Source: CADCVT01 sp036389155 (GTDB taxonomy: Bacteria; Actinomycetota; Thermoleophilia; Solirubrobacterales; Solirubrobacteraceae). From it: a stretch of DNA of 64,000 nt. The stretch covers positions 76,851 to 140,850 of the forward strand of contig DASVQN010000027.1 of assembly GCA_036389155.1 (NCBI GenBank), given 5' to 3'. Position numbers and translations under genes: made by a program. Shown in pieces: positions 37,465-46,127 of this stretch (the first letter of the stretch is position 1; every line of letters starts with the position of its first letter). A model generated the notes under the pieces. That model was not told where the DNA came from. It worked only from the letters and a program-made list of their open reading frames with translations, and ran no database searches.

Positions 37465-38156
37465 CTCGCCGGCGGGACGCGGCCGAGGTGGACCTCGCCC
37501 GCGCCGAGCGACGTCTTCCCTCCGCCCGGCAGCTCGACGACCAGCTGCCCGGAGCTGTCGACGCCCGCCGCCACGCCGGTCCCGCCGTTCCAGGTGATCT
37601 CGCGGCCACGGAGGGCGTCGCGCTCGCGCCAGGCGTCAAGGGTCGTCTCGGCGTCCTCGGCGAGGCGGCGCTCGAGCGCGGCGAGGAGGTCGGCGAGCGT
37701 GGGCTCGACGTCGGCCGGCTCGCGGCCGAGACCGGTCGCGGTCTCGCGCAGCTCCTCCGGCAGGTCCTCGGGCCGGACCGCGACGTTCAGCCCGATCCCG
37801 AGGACGGCCCAGCCCTCGAACGGGCGGCCCTCGACGAGGATCCCCGCGGCCTTGCGGCCGTCGATCAGGACGTCGTTCGGCCACTTGATCTGTGCGTCCG
37901 GGCCGCACAGCTCCGCCACCGCGACGGCCGCGGCGAGCGGCAGGAGCGTCGGCGGGTCGCGCAGGACGAGCGACATGAGCAGCGCCCGCCCGGGCGGCGC
38001 GCTCCACGTCCGGCCCTGGCGGCCGCGGCCCGCGCTCTGCTCGGCGGCGGTGACGAGCGTCCCGTGCGGCGCGCCGGTCAGCGCGAGCTCGCGGGCCCGC
38101 GTGCTCGTCGAGTCGGTCGTCCGCAGGTGCAGCCGGGGCGTGCCGAGGCGCGTCAC
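37461..38156 (-). CDS. birA: Biotin-[acetyl-CoA-carboxylase] ligase
   Basis: A 231-residue enzyme that attaches biotin to the carboxylase carrier protein through biotinyl-AMP. The ATP/biotin loop is SAGRGRQGRTWSAPPG (about 38-54) and the Lys motif is IKWPNDVLIDGRKAAGILVE. It lacks the N-terminal DNA-binding domain of E. coli BirA, so it is ligase only. GTG start in GTGA overlapping the SAM hydrolase stop. Stop shares CTAG with the convergent helicase. Confidence 0.95.
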   Translation of the reverse strand: MTRLGTPRLHLRTTDSTSTRARELALTGAPHGTLVTAAEQSAGRGRQGRTWSAPPGRALLMSLVLRDPPTLLPLAAAVAVAELCGPDAQIKWPNDVLIDGRKAAGILVEGRPFEGWAVLGIGLNVAVRPEDLPEELRETATGLGREPADVEPTLADLLAALERRLAEDAETTLDAWRERDALRGREITWNGGTGVAAGVDSSGQLVVELPGGGKTSLGAGEVHLGRVPPAS

Positions 38157-38956
38157 GCCGGCAGCACGCGCAGCTCGGCGTCCAGCGTCGCGCCCAGCCG
38201 CTCCTCGGCCGAGCCGCGGTTGACGGCGAGCGCGAGCGTGCGGTACGCGTCCTCGTAGAGCAGCAGCTCGCCGGGCGGGACGTCCGTGAACGCGTGGGTG
38301 TAGACCGCGGTGTGCTCGCGGCCCGCCGCCTCGATCACGACGCTCTGCCCGAGCCGCAGCCCGCTGCGCGCCAGCAGCGCATGCTCGGCGTCGAGCGTCA
38401 CGTTCCCGTAGCGGTCGATGGCGAGCACGTGCGCGACGACCTCCTCGCCCTCCAGCCGCGCCGAGGGCAGCTCCAGCGCGACGAGCTCCCCCGGCTCGAG
38501 CGGCTCCCCGGCGTCGCCGAGATCGACGCCCGCCGCCAGGTGCGCGCCGACCGGGGCGAAGAGGTCGCGGCCGTGGAACGTCGCCGAGACGGGGGTCAGC
38601 CGGCACGGCGACGTGCTGATCTCCACGGCCTGCGCCACGCCGCCGAAGTGCTCGGCCGCGGGCAGCAGCAGCCCGTTGTCCGGGCCGACGAGCAGGCGCT
38701 CCTCCTCGGCCGTCCGCAGCGCGATCGCCCGCCGCCGCCCGCCGACCTCCGGGTCGACCACCGCGACGTGGACCCCGGCGGGCGCGTACGGGAGCGCGCG
38801 GCGCAGGACGAGCGCACCGGTGCGGACGTCGTGGCGCGGGATGCCGTGGGTGAGGTCGAGGATCCGCGCCTCCGGGGCGATCCCGGCGATGACGGCATGG
38901 CAGACCCCGACGAAGTCGTCCTCGACGCCGTAGTCGGTGAGGAGCGTGATCAGCAA
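38153..38956 (-). CDS. SAM hydrolase (adenosyl hydroxide transferase, DUF62)
   Basis: A 267-residue enzyme of the fluorinase fold that breaks S-adenosylmethionine with hydroxide. The family signature is ITLLTDYGVEDDFVG at the N-terminus, with THGIPRHDV, VVDPEVGG, VGPDNGLL and the FHGRDLFAPVGAHLA block containing the Asp-Arg-His set (about 130-142). The TTG start at 38956 lies 8 nt after TACCCT. Co-operonic with birA. Confidence 0.93.
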   Translation of the reverse strand: MLITLLTDYGVEDDFVGVCHAVIAGIAPEARILDLTHGIPRHDVRTGALVLRRALPYAPAGVHVAVVDPEVGGRRRAIALRTAEEERLLVGPDNGLLLPAAEHFGGVAQAVEISTSPCRLTPVSATFHGRDLFAPVGAHLAAGVDLGDAGEPLEPGELVALELPSARLEGEEVVAHVLAIDRYGNVTLDAEHALLARSGLRLGQSVVIEAAGREHTAVYTHAFTDVPPGELLLYEDAYRTLALAVNRGSAEERLGATLDAELRVLPA

Positions 38957-38964
38957 GGCGACGA

Positions 38965-38974
38965 AGGGTAGGCG
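38965..38974. promoter_or_regulatory. Overlapping divergent -10-like boxes sharing TA
   Basis: AGGGTAGGCG reads as TACCCT on the minus strand (8 nt before TTG 38956) and TAGGCG on the plus strand (6 nt before ATG 38981). Shared TA at 38969-38970. The plus-strand box lacks the final T. Confidence 0.45.
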
Positions 38975-38980
38975 CGGGGC

Positions 38981-39184
38981 ATGGAACGAGACGACGCGCC
39001 CCTCGCCGACGAGCCCCAGCCGGGCGCCGTGCCGAACGACATGCCCAGCGGGATGCCCGCGGGCGAGGACGACCCGGAGCCCGAGCCCCTCGGCGCCGAA
39101 GACCCCTCCGACGAGCCGGAGCAGGGCGAGGACGCCATGCCCGGCATCCCCACCGAGGGCGACGACCCCTACAGCGCGGGCTGA
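38981..39184 (+). CDS. Small acidic protein, unknown function
   Basis: A 67-residue protein, about one quarter Asp/Glu and one fifth Pro, with the pattern GAVPNDMPSGMPAGEDDPEPEP and a second half repeating PGIPTEGDD. No helix or membrane segment is expected, so it is likely disordered. The -10-like box 6 nt upstream and clean ATG support a real gene. Its stop lies 1 base before the convergent oxidoreductase ends. Confidence 0.65.
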   Translation: MERDDAPLADEPQPGAVPNDMPSGMPAGEDDPEPEPLGAEDPSDEPEQGEDAMPGIPTEGDDPYSAG

Positions 39185-39185
39185 G

Positions 39186-39689
39186 TCAGGCGGCGCGCCT
39201 CGGCGAGCAGACCACGACCGGTATCTGGCGCTTGCCCGCCCGGTCCTGGTAGACCCCGAACCCGGGGTACATCTCGCACGCCGCGCGCCACAGCCGCGCG
39301 CGCTCGGCGCCGTCGGCCTCGCGCGCGACGTACGGCGCCGGCCGCCCGTCCGTCGAGAGCTGGACGTCGGGATGCGCGCGAAGGTTGTGCAGCCACGCCG
39401 GGTGCTTCGGCGCGCCGCCGTTCGACGCGACGAGCACCACGTCGTCGCCGTCGGTGAAGTACAGGATCGGGGTCGTGCGCGCGATGCCGGACTTCGCGCC
39501 GCGGTGCGTGAGCAGGATGCTCGGCATCCCCAGGCTCATGCGCAGCCGCCCCCGCGTCGCGGGCATGAGCTTGCGGTCGACGCGCATCGAGACGTTGACG
39601 TAGAACCACGAGCCCGGCTTCGTGCTCACCAGCCACGAGATGCGCCGCGTGAAGGAGCCGACCCGGGGTGGGTGGGGCTTGACGGCCAT
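39186..39689 (-). CDS. Deazaflavin (F420)-dependent nitroreductase-like protein (Ddn family)
   Basis: A 167-residue split-barrel protein of the F420-binding Ddn/AclR class. ILLTHRGAKSGIARTTPILYFTDGDDVVLVASNGGAPKHPAWLHNLRAHPDV is the family's cofactor-binding core (about 60-110), with the terminal KRQIPVVV strand. It would reduce quinones or nitro compounds with F420H2. A TAGCCT box lies 11 nt before the ATG. Indicates that the host makes F420. Confidence 0.93.
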   Translation of the reverse strand: MAVKPHPPRVGSFTRRISWLVSTKPGSWFYVNVSMRVDRKLMPATRGRLRMSLGMPSILLTHRGAKSGIARTTPILYFTDGDDVVLVASNGGAPKHPAWLHNLRAHPDVQLSTDGRPAPYVAREADGAERARLWRAACEMYPGFGVYQDRAGKRQIPVVVCSPRRAA

Positions 39690-39700
39690 TTTGCGCGGGG

Positions 39701-39706
39701 AGGCTA
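39701..39706 (-). promoter_or_regulatory. Possible -10-like box for Ddn-family gene
   Basis: TAGCCT on the minus strand, 11 nt before ATG 39689; it overlaps the stop of the cobA/hemD gene. Spacing is longer than at most other sites, so confidence is low. Confidence 0.3.
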
Positions 39707-41173
39707 GCCGCCCGGTGCGGCGTCCGCGAGGAGCGCGTCGACGAGGCCGTCCGGCGTGTGGGCGGTCGCCTCGACGTCCGGCTCGACGCCGTGCGCGCGC
39801 AGCTCGGCGCTCGTCGCCGGGCCGATGGAGATCGTCCGCGGGCCGTCGACCGAGCCGCCGACCGCGGCGAGGAAGTGGCGGACGCTGGACGCCGACGTGA
39901 AGGTGGCGTAGTCGGCCTGACGCGCCGCGTCGAGCGCGTCATCGTCGAGCGGCGCGGCCACCGTGCGGTAGAGCGCGAGCACGTCCACGCGCGCGCCGCG
40001 CTCGCGCAGCGCCTGTTCCAGGACGTCGCGCGCGTCCTCGGCCCGCGCGATCAGCGCGCGCTCGACCACGACGCTCGCGAGCGCCTCGACGAGGCCCTCG
40101 GCGACGGACCGCTCGGGCACGACGTCGGGCTCGATGCCGCCCGCCCGCAGCGCGCGGGCGGTACCGGGGCCGATGGCCGCGATCGTCGGGCCGGCGAGGG
40201 CGCGGGCGTCGCGGACCTCCTCGAGCAGCCGCTGCGCGCCGTTCGGGCTCGTCACGCAGAGCAGGTCGTACGAGGTGAGGTCGGGGAGCTGCACCGCCAG
40301 CGGCTCGATGCGGATGGCGGGCGCCTCGACGACGGCCGCGCCCAGCTCGCGCAGGCGGGCGGCGAGCGGGCTCGCCTGCGCCCGGGCGCGAGTGACGACG
40401 ACGCTGCGGCCGCTGAGCGGGCGCTGCTCGAACCAGGCGAGCTCGTCGCGCAGCGCGGCGACCGCGCCGATGATCGTGACCGCCGGGGCGCGGAAGCCCT
40501 GTGCGTCCTCCGCGAGCCGGCCCACCGTCGAGACGACGCTGCGCTGGCCGGGGAGCGTCCCTTCCTGCACGATCGCCGCGGGCTCGTCGGCCGGGCGGCC
40601 GTGTGCGACGAGCTGCTCGGTGATCCGCGGGAGCGCCTTCATCCCCATGTAGAAGACGAGCGTGCCGGGGAAGCGGGCGAGCGCCGCCCAGTCGATGGAT
40701 GAGCCGGTCCCCTCCCGCCCCTTCGCGGGGTCCTCGTGCCCGGTGACGAACGCGACCGCGCTCGCCGCGCCGCGGAAGGTCACGGGGATCCCCGCGTACG
40801 CCGGTGCCGCGATGCCCGCCGTGACGCCGGGGACGACCTCGAAGGGAATGCCCGCCTCGCGGAGCCGCTGCGCCTCCTCGCCGCCGCGCCCGAAGACGAA
40901 CGGGTCGCCGCCCTTGAGCCGCACGACGGTCCGGCCGGCGCGGGCGTGCTCGAGCATGAGCCGCTCCGTCTCCTCCTGCGGGACCTGCGGCCCGCCCCCG
41001 ACCTTCCCGACGTCGACGAGCTCCGCCTCCGCCGGCGCGGCGGCGAGCGCCTCGCGGGGGCCGAGCCGGTCGTAGAGGACGACGTCGGCGCGAGCGATCA
41101 CCTCGAGCGCCCGGGCGGTGAGCAGCCCCGGGTCGCCGGGCCCCGTGCCGACGAGATACACGAACCCCGTCAA
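39704..41173 (-). CDS. cobA-hemD: Fused uroporphyrinogen-III C-methyltransferase / uroporphyrinogen-III synthase
   Basis: A 489-residue bifunctional enzyme. Residues 1-240 are SUMT: VYLVGTGPGDPGLLT, VVRLKGGDPFVFGRGGEEA, VTAGIAAPAYAGIPVTFRG, FYMGM. Residues 250-489 are HemD: SVVVTRARAQASPLAARL, CVTSPNGAQRLLEEV, IAAIGPGTARAL, TFTSASSVRHFL. It closes the tetrapyrrole ring and methylates uroporphyrinogen III to precorrin-2 for siroheme or cobalamin. The fusion is common in actinobacteria. TTG start in TTGA overlapping hemC's stop. Confidence 0.96.
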   Translation of the reverse strand: MTGFVYLVGTGPGDPGLLTARALEVIARADVVLYDRLGPREALAAAPAEAELVDVGKVGGGPQVPQEETERLMLEHARAGRTVVRLKGGDPFVFGRGGEEAQRLREAGIPFEVVPGVTAGIAAPAYAGIPVTFRGAASAVAFVTGHEDPAKGREGTGSSIDWAALARFPGTLVFYMGMKALPRITEQLVAHGRPADEPAAIVQEGTLPGQRSVVSTVGRLAEDAQGFRAPAVTIIGAVAALRDELAWFEQRPLSGRSVVVTRARAQASPLAARLRELGAAVVEAPAIRIEPLAVQLPDLTSYDLLCVTSPNGAQRLLEEVRDARALAGPTIAAIGPGTARALRAGGIEPDVVPERSVAEGLVEALASVVVERALIARAEDARDVLEQALRERGARVDVLALYRTVAAPLDDDALDAARQADYATFTSASSVRHFLAAVGGSVDGPRTISIGPATSAELRAHGVEPDVEATAHTPDGLVDALLADAAPGG

Positions 41174-42102
41174 CGCAGCAGCTCCGCCGCACCGACGGCG
41201 AGCAGCCGCTCGGCGACGGCCGCTCCGAGGGCGGACGGGTCGTCGCCGTCGAGCTCGTCGGTGAGCCATGCGGATCCGTCGACCGCGCCGACGAAGGCGC
41301 GGAGGTGGAGCCGCCGCGAGGAGGAGTCCCCTTCGGGGAGCGGCGGCGCGGAGGCGGCCCCGTCGGGCGGCCGCGCGGAGGCGGTCGCCGCGGGAAGCCG
41401 CGTGCGGGGGACGGCGTGCACGCCGACCGCGCTGCGGCAGTCGGCGCCGAGCGCCGCCACGACGGCCCGCTCCGCCGCCAGCGCCGCCTCGGCGTCCGCG
41501 TTGCGCAGGTGGGCGACGGCCTCGGCCGAGGCGACGTCGCCGGCGCGGCCCTCGATCATCAGCGTCCCCTGGCCGGCCGCGGGGACGAAGTCGAGCACCG
41601 TCCCGACCTCGGCCTCGCGCCCGAGCCGCTCCAGGCCGGCGGCGGCGAGGATGATCGCGTCGACCTCGCCGTCGGCCAGCTTGCGCAGCCGGGTGTCGAC
41701 GTTGCCCCGCAGCTCGACCACCTCGAGGTCGGGACGCCGCGCGCGCAGCTGCGCCGCGCGGCGCAGGGACGACGTCCCGACGCGCGCGCCGCGCGCGAGC
41801 TCGTCCAGCGACCCCGCTCCGCACAGCACGTCGCCCGCGGAGGCGCGCGGCGGCGCGGCGAGCGTCGCGACGGTGTCGGGCCGCTCCACCGGCACGTCCT
41901 TGGCGCTGTGCACGGCCAGGTCGACGTCGCCGCGCACCAGCGCCTCCTCCAGCTCGAGCACCCACTCGCGCTTGTCGTCGACCGCCCTGCGCCGGTCCCC
42001 CGACGTCATGACCGTGACCAGCTCGGCCGGCGGGTCGAGACGCTCGGCGACCCAGGTCGCCTGGGCGAGCGCGAGCGCGCTCCCGCGCGTCCCGATCCTC
42101 AC
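41170..42102 (-). CDS. hemC: Hydroxymethylbilane synthase (porphobilinogen deaminase)
   Basis: A 310-residue enzyme joining four porphobilinogens. N-terminal VRIGTRGSALALAQA, the Asp-loop AVHSAKDVP, GTSSLRRAAQLRARRPDL and the cofactor Cys C222 in GADCRSAVG are present. Between residues about 232 and 263 there is an extra Ala/Pro/Ser stretch (PPDGAASAPPLPEGDSSSRR) inside domain 3, just after the cofactor loop, not usual in the family. GTG start overlaps hemA's stop. Confidence 0.95.
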   Translation of the reverse strand: MRIGTRGSALALAQATWVAERLDPPAELVTVMTSGDRRRAVDDKREWVLELEEALVRGDVDLAVHSAKDVPVERPDTVATLAAPPRASAGDVLCGAGSLDELARGARVGTSSLRRAAQLRARRPDLEVVELRGNVDTRLRKLADGEVDAIILAAAGLERLGREAEVGTVLDFVPAAGQGTLMIEGRAGDVASAEAVAHLRNADAEAALAAERAVVAALGADCRSAVGVHAVPRTRLPAATASARPPDGAASAPPLPEGDSSSRRLHLRAFVGAVDGSAWLTDELDGDDPSALGAAVAERLLAVGAAELLR

Positions 42103-43418
42103 CGGGGGCGCCGGCGCAGCTGACGCACCTCGGCGGGCTCGGCCGGGTCGGCCGCCGCCGGGACGTCCGTCAGGCCGAACAGCTCGCGCGCCAGCTCGAG
42201 CCGCGCGTGCGAGCCGTGCTCCTTGAGCTGCAGCGTGGGCTCGTGCAGCAGGCGGGTCATGACCGCTCGGGCGATCGCCTCGGCGCGCGCGACGTCGCGC
42301 GGCGACGCGCTCTCCCACCGCGCGGCGTTCTCGGCGAGCACGCCGGCGACGATGTCGTCGCCGTGGGCCCGCAGCGCCGCCACGGTCGGCAGCACGTCCA
42401 GCGATCCCATCCAGGAGGCGAAGCGCGCGATCTCCTCCTCGACGATCTCCTCGCCCCGCACGACCTCGCCCTCGCGCCCTCTCAGGTTGGTCGCGACGAC
42501 GCGCTGCAGCCCGTCCATGTCCACGAGCCGGACGCCGGGCAGCTCGCCGCACGCCGCTTCGACGTCCCGCGGCACGGCGATGTCCAGCACCAGCAGCGGC
42601 CGCCCGCCGCGGGCGGCCATCACGAGCTCGAGCTCGTCGCGCTCGACGATCGGGTGCGGGGACGCTGTGGCGCACAGGAGCACGTCGGCCTGCTCGAGCT
42701 GCTCCGGCAGGCGGTCGAGCGGCAGGACCGTCCCGCCGAAGCGGTCGGCCAGCGACCGTGCCCGCGCCGCGTGCCGGTTGGCGACGAAGATCGTCGTGAC
42801 GCCGCGCGCTGACAGGGCCTGCGCGGTCAGCTCCGACGTCTCGCCCGCCCCGATGATCACGACCGGCCGGCCGGCCAGGTCGCCGAGCATCTCCGTGGCC
42901 AGGTCGACGGCCACCGACGACACCGAGGCGGCGCCGACGGCGATGCCCGTCTCCGTCCGCACGCGCTTGCCCGCCGCGAGGGCCGCGGTGAACAGCCGGT
43001 TCGTCAGCGAGCCGGTCGTCCCCGCCGACAGCGCGACCTCGTACGCGCGCTTGACCTGGCCCTGCACCTCGGACTCGCCGACGATCATCGACTCCAGCCC
43101 GCTCGTCACGCGGAAGAGCTGGCGCGCGGCGTCGCAGTTGCGCGGCGAGTAGATGATGTCCGCGAGCTCGGTGGGGCGGATCCCGGCGCGGCCGGCCAGC
43201 GCGCCCAGCGCGGCGCTCTCGCCCTCGACGCCGTCCGTCGCCACGAGGTAGACCTCGGTGCGGTTGCAGGTCGAGATCGCGACGGCCTCGGTGATCGCGG
43301 GCGACGCGACGAGGTCCTGGAGGAACGCCGGCATCTGCGGGCCGGGCAGGGCGAGCTTCTCGCGCAGCGCCACCGGCGCCGTCTTGTGCGAGATGCCGAG
43401 GAGGATGAGCTCGCTCAT
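42099..43418 (-). CDS. hemA: Glutamyl-tRNA reductase
   Basis: A 439-residue enzyme reducing glutamyl-tRNA to glutamate semialdehyde, the first committed step. The catalytic Cys lies in ISTCNRTEVY (C50). GESEVQGQVKRAYE and the NADPH site VVIIGAGETSELTAQAL follow, and the dimerisation helix region is at about 310-420. Its ATG overlaps ccmD's stop (ATGA), tying heme synthesis to the cytochrome c genes. Confidence 0.96.
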   Translation of the reverse strand: MSELILLGISHKTAPVALREKLALPGPQMPAFLQDLVASPAITEAVAISTCNRTEVYLVATDGVEGESAALGALAGRAGIRPTELADIIYSPRNCDAARQLFRVTSGLESMIVGESEVQGQVKRAYEVALSAGTTGSLTNRLFTAALAAGKRVRTETGIAVGAASVSSVAVDLATEMLGDLAGRPVVIIGAGETSELTAQALSARGVTTIFVANRHAARARSLADRFGGTVLPLDRLPEQLEQADVLLCATASPHPIVERDELELVMAARGGRPLLVLDIAVPRDVEAACGELPGVRLVDMDGLQRVVATNLRGREGEVVRGEEIVEEEIARFASWMGSLDVLPTVAALRAHGDDIVAGVLAENAARWESASPRDVARAEAIARAVMTRLLHEPTLQLKEHGSHARLELARELFGLTDVPAAADPAEPAEVRQLRRRPR

Positions 43419-43591
43419 GCCACGGGCTCCCGTTCGCGCGGAGCGGCTTCGCGGGGCTCGGCGAGCTCGTTCAGCTCCGCGAGGTCGCGCTCCAGGCGCC
43501 CCAGCCGCACGGCCATGATCCCCACGTAGATCAGGATCAGCGCGAGGAAGACCAGGTACGCGGCCGCCACGTAGCCGTCGCCGTCGATCAT
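43415..43591 (-). CDS. ccmD: CcmD-like small membrane protein
   Basis: A 58-residue protein with one helix (YVAAAYLVFLALILIYVGIMAV, residues 7-28) and a charged C-terminus (RLGRLERDLAELNEL), the pattern of CcmD, the small subunit that helps release heme-loaded CcmE. Position between ccmC and hemA supports this. ATG in TGATG overlapping ccmC's stop. Confidence 0.85.
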   Translation of the reverse strand: MIDGDGYVAAAYLVFLALILIYVGIMAVRLGRLERDLAELNELAEPREAAPREREPVA

Positions 43592-44325
43592 CAGGCGGTC
43601 ACCTGCGGCGCGGCGCTGCGGCCCGCGGTCGGTCCGCCGTCGCCGGTCAGCCTGCGGCGCAGCGCCTTGATCTGGAAGCGCGCGTGCTTGGCCGCCATCT
43701 CGTACTTCCACAGGGTCACGAACAGCAGCGCCATCCCGGCCAGGGCGACGAGGAACGTGAGCATCATCTCGCCGGGCATCCCGCCGGTCGTCGTGCCGAG
43801 CGTGCGCGGGTGGACGTAGGACTGCGCCATCCGCACCGCGGCGAAGTTCAGCGGCACGAACGAGCCCGCGACGATCGCGAAGACGCTCGCGTAGCGCGCC
43901 TGGCGCTCGGGGTCCTCGATCGAGAAGCGCAGGGGCTGGTAGGTCGCGTAGAGCAGGAACACGATCAGGAAGGACACGAGCATCGGCTCGTCCCACACCC
44001 ACCACGAGCCCCACGACCCGCGGGCCCAGATCGAGCCGGTGATGAGGACGCCGACGGCGAGGATCAGGCTCAGGTGGATCGCCACGTACGACTTGAGGTC
44101 GTAGGAGCGGTCGCGCGTGCGCAGGTGCAGGATCCCGAAGATCCCGCCCGCGACGAAGCCGCACAGCGCCACGATCGCCATCGGGACGTGGATGTAGAAG
44201 GTCTTCTGGATGATCCCCTGGTCGGCGTCCTCGGGCGCGTAGAACGCGGCCAGCGCGAGGGCGCCGACGAGGACCACGACGGTGGCGATGGAGAGGGGCT
44301 TCAGGCCCTTGCCGTAGAGGGACAT
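43591..44325 (-). CDS. ccmC: Heme exporter subunit CcmC
   Basis: A 244-residue membrane protein with six helices. The heme-handling Trp motif is ARGSWGSWWVWDEPML (about 104-119), flanked by His in FYIHVPMAIVAL and in SYVHPRTLG. CcmC hands heme to CcmE. Ordered directly after ccmB. Confidence 0.95.
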   Translation of the reverse strand: MSLYGKGLKPLSIATVVVLVGALALAAFYAPEDADQGIIQKTFYIHVPMAIVALCGFVAGGIFGILHLRTRDRSYDLKSYVAIHLSLILAVGVLITGSIWARGSWGSWWVWDEPMLVSFLIVFLLYATYQPLRFSIEDPERQARYASVFAIVAGSFVPLNFAAVRMAQSYVHPRTLGTTTGGMPGEMMLTFLVALAGMALLFVTLWKYEMAAKHARFQIKALRRRLTGDGGPTAGRSAAPQVTA

Positions 44326-44327
44326 GG

Positions 44328-45002
44328 TCAGTCCTCGAGGAGGAAGTCGAAGACCCCGTAGGCGACGAGGCCGATGGTCAGATCATAGATGGCGAGGATC
44401 GCCAGCCAGCGGCCGGGGGGCCCGCTCGCGCCCGCTTCGGCCAACAGTGGCGCGGTGGCCTCCGATGCCGCCAGCACGACCGGGACGAGGAGCGGGAGGG
44501 TGAGGAGCGGGCCGATGAGGTCCCGCGCCCGGGTGCGGATCGCGATGCCCGCCACGAGCGTCCCGACGATCGCGATGCCGGCGTCGGCGAGGAGGAGCAC
44601 CGCGATCAGGCCCGGGAGCGGGTCGAGAAGGTCCGGGCCGAGGAGGAGGATCGCGAACGCCGGGATCGCGACGACCTCGACGACGACGAGGAACGCGAAG
44701 AGCGCGATCGCCTTCGCGACGAAGAGCGCCGTGCGGTCGACGGGCGCCAGGAGGAAGCCGTCGAAGCCGCCCTGCTCCTGCTCGGCGACGAAGAGGCGGT
44801 TCTGGCCCAGCACGGCGGCGAAGAGGAGCGTCACCCACAGGACGCCGCCGGCGAGGTCGCCGTCGAGGCTGTTGCGGTCCAGCCCGAAGTGGAAGAGGAC
44901 GAACGTGGTGACCGCGAAGAGCGTCATCGCCGGGATGGACTCGAGCGTGCGCAGCTCGGCCCTGAGGTCCTTGCGCAGCAGCGCGCCGACCGCGTGCCTC
45001 AC
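44328..45002 (-). CDS. ccmB: Heme exporter subunit CcmB
   Basis: A 224-residue membrane protein with six helices; N-terminal ALLRKDLRAELRTLESIPAM and LFAAVLGQNRLFVAEQEQGGFDGFLLAPVDRTALFVAKA are CcmB signatures. Forms the ABC complex with CcmA. GTG start overlaps ccmA's stop. Confidence 0.94.
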   Translation of the reverse strand: MRHAVGALLRKDLRAELRTLESIPAMTLFAVTTFVLFHFGLDRNSLDGDLAGGVLWVTLLFAAVLGQNRLFVAEQEQGGFDGFLLAPVDRTALFVAKAIALFAFLVVVEVVAIPAFAILLLGPDLLDPLPGLIAVLLLADAGIAIVGTLVAGIAIRTRARDLIGPLLTLPLLVPVVLAASEATAPLLAEAGASGPPGRWLAILAIYDLTIGLVAYGVFDFLLED

Positions 45003-45691
45003 CGGTACAGCGCCCCGAGCTCGTCGGCCGTGGCGGTTCCGGTGATCTCCGCGCGCCCGGCGCGCAGGCCGAGGACCTGGTCGGCCTCCTCGAGCCCGCC
45101 CACCGGGTCGTGGCTCGTCACGACGCGCGTGCGGCCGCTGGCCCTCCCGATCAGCGGCTCGACGAGGTCGATGCTGCCGGGGTCGAGGTTGGCGCGGGGC
45201 TCGTCGAGGAGCAGCAGCGCGGGATCGTGCAGGACCGCGCGACAGACCGCGAACCGCTGGACGAGCCCGCGGCTGAGCGCGTGGACCGGCTCGTCGGCGC
45301 GGTGCGTGAGCCCCGTCCGCTCGAGCAGCTCGGCGATCCGGCCGTTTGGGACGCCGTGCAGCCGGGCGTGGAAGCGCAGGTTCTCGCGCCCGGTCAGCTC
45401 GCGGTAGAGGAGCGGCTCGTGGCCGAGGAAGCCGACTTGCCCGCGGACGGCGTACCCGTCGCGCGGCAGCTCGCGGCCGAGGACCCTGACCGTGCCGGCG
45501 TGCGGTCTGAGCAGGGTCGCGAGGATGCGCAGCAGCGTCGACTTCCCCGCGCCGTTGGGGCCGAAGACGACGAGCGTCTCGGCCGCGCCGACGTCGAGGT
45601 CGACCTGGTCGAGGGCCACGCGCTCGCCGTACGAGCGCGTGACGCCGCGCAGCTCAATGACGGCTGTCGCCCTGGAGGGTCTCGACGACAT
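44999..45691 (-). CDS. ccmA: Heme exporter ATP-binding protein CcmA
   Basis: A 230-residue ABC ATPase: Walker A GPNGAGKS (about 44-51), signature ALSRGLVQR as typical of CcmA, Walker B LLLLDEP and switch His in VVTSHD. The ATG at 45691 overlaps mogA by 38 bases and adds twelve residues before IELRGVTRSYG. An ATT codon in ATTGA (overlapping mogA's stop) would give the usual CcmA N-terminus; the true start is open. Confidence 0.93.
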   Translation of the reverse strand: MSSRPSRATAVIELRGVTRSYGERVALDQVDLDVGAAETLVVFGPNGAGKSTLLRILATLLRPHAGTVRVLGRELPRDGYAVRGQVGFLGHEPLLYRELTGRENLRFHARLHGVPNGRIAELLERTGLTHRADEPVHALSRGLVQRFAVCRAVLHDPALLLLDEPRANLDPGSIDLVEPLIGRASGRTRVVTSHDPVGGLEEADQVLGLRAGRAEITGTATADELGALYR

Positions 45692-46127
45692 GCCGCAGCG
45701 TCGGCGCGATGACGGGGAAGAGCTCGCCGACGGCCTTCGGGCTGCCCGGGAAGTTGACGATGAGCGTGCGGTGGGCGATGCCCGAGACGCCGCGGGTGAG
45801 GATGCCCATCGGCGTCCGCCGCAGGGCCTCGGCCCGCATGGCCTCCGCGAAGCCGGGGGCGTCGCGGTCGACGACGGCGCGCGTGGCCTCGGGCGTGACG
45901 TCGTCGGGCGTCAGCCCGGTCCCGCCGGTGGTGAAGATGAGCGCCATCGCGTCGTCGACGTAGTGGTGCAGGCGGTCCTCGATGAGCGCGAAGTCGTCGG
46001 GGACGACCTCCATCGCCTCTACGTCCGCGCCCGCCTCCTCGGCGAGGTGGGCGAGCAGCGGCCCCGACTCGTCCTCGGCCTCGCGGCGCGACACGCGGGT
46101 GGAGATGGTCAGGACGGCCGTCCTCAA
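45654..46127 (-). CDS. mogA: Molybdopterin adenylyltransferase-like MogA/MoaB
   Basis: A 157-residue protein of the MogA/MoaB class, which adenylates molybdopterin before molybdenum insertion. Signatures: FTTGGTGLTPDDVTPEAT and GSPKAVGELF. TTG start in TTGA overlapping moaC's stop. Confidence 0.93.
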   Translation of the reverse strand: MRTAVLTISTRVSRREAEDESGPLLAHLAEEAGADVEAMEVVPDDFALIEDRLHHYVDDAMALIFTTGGTGLTPDDVTPEATRAVVDRDAPGFAEAMRAEALRRTPMGILTRGVSGIAHRTLIVNFPGSPKAVGELFPVIAPTLRHVVETLQGDSRH

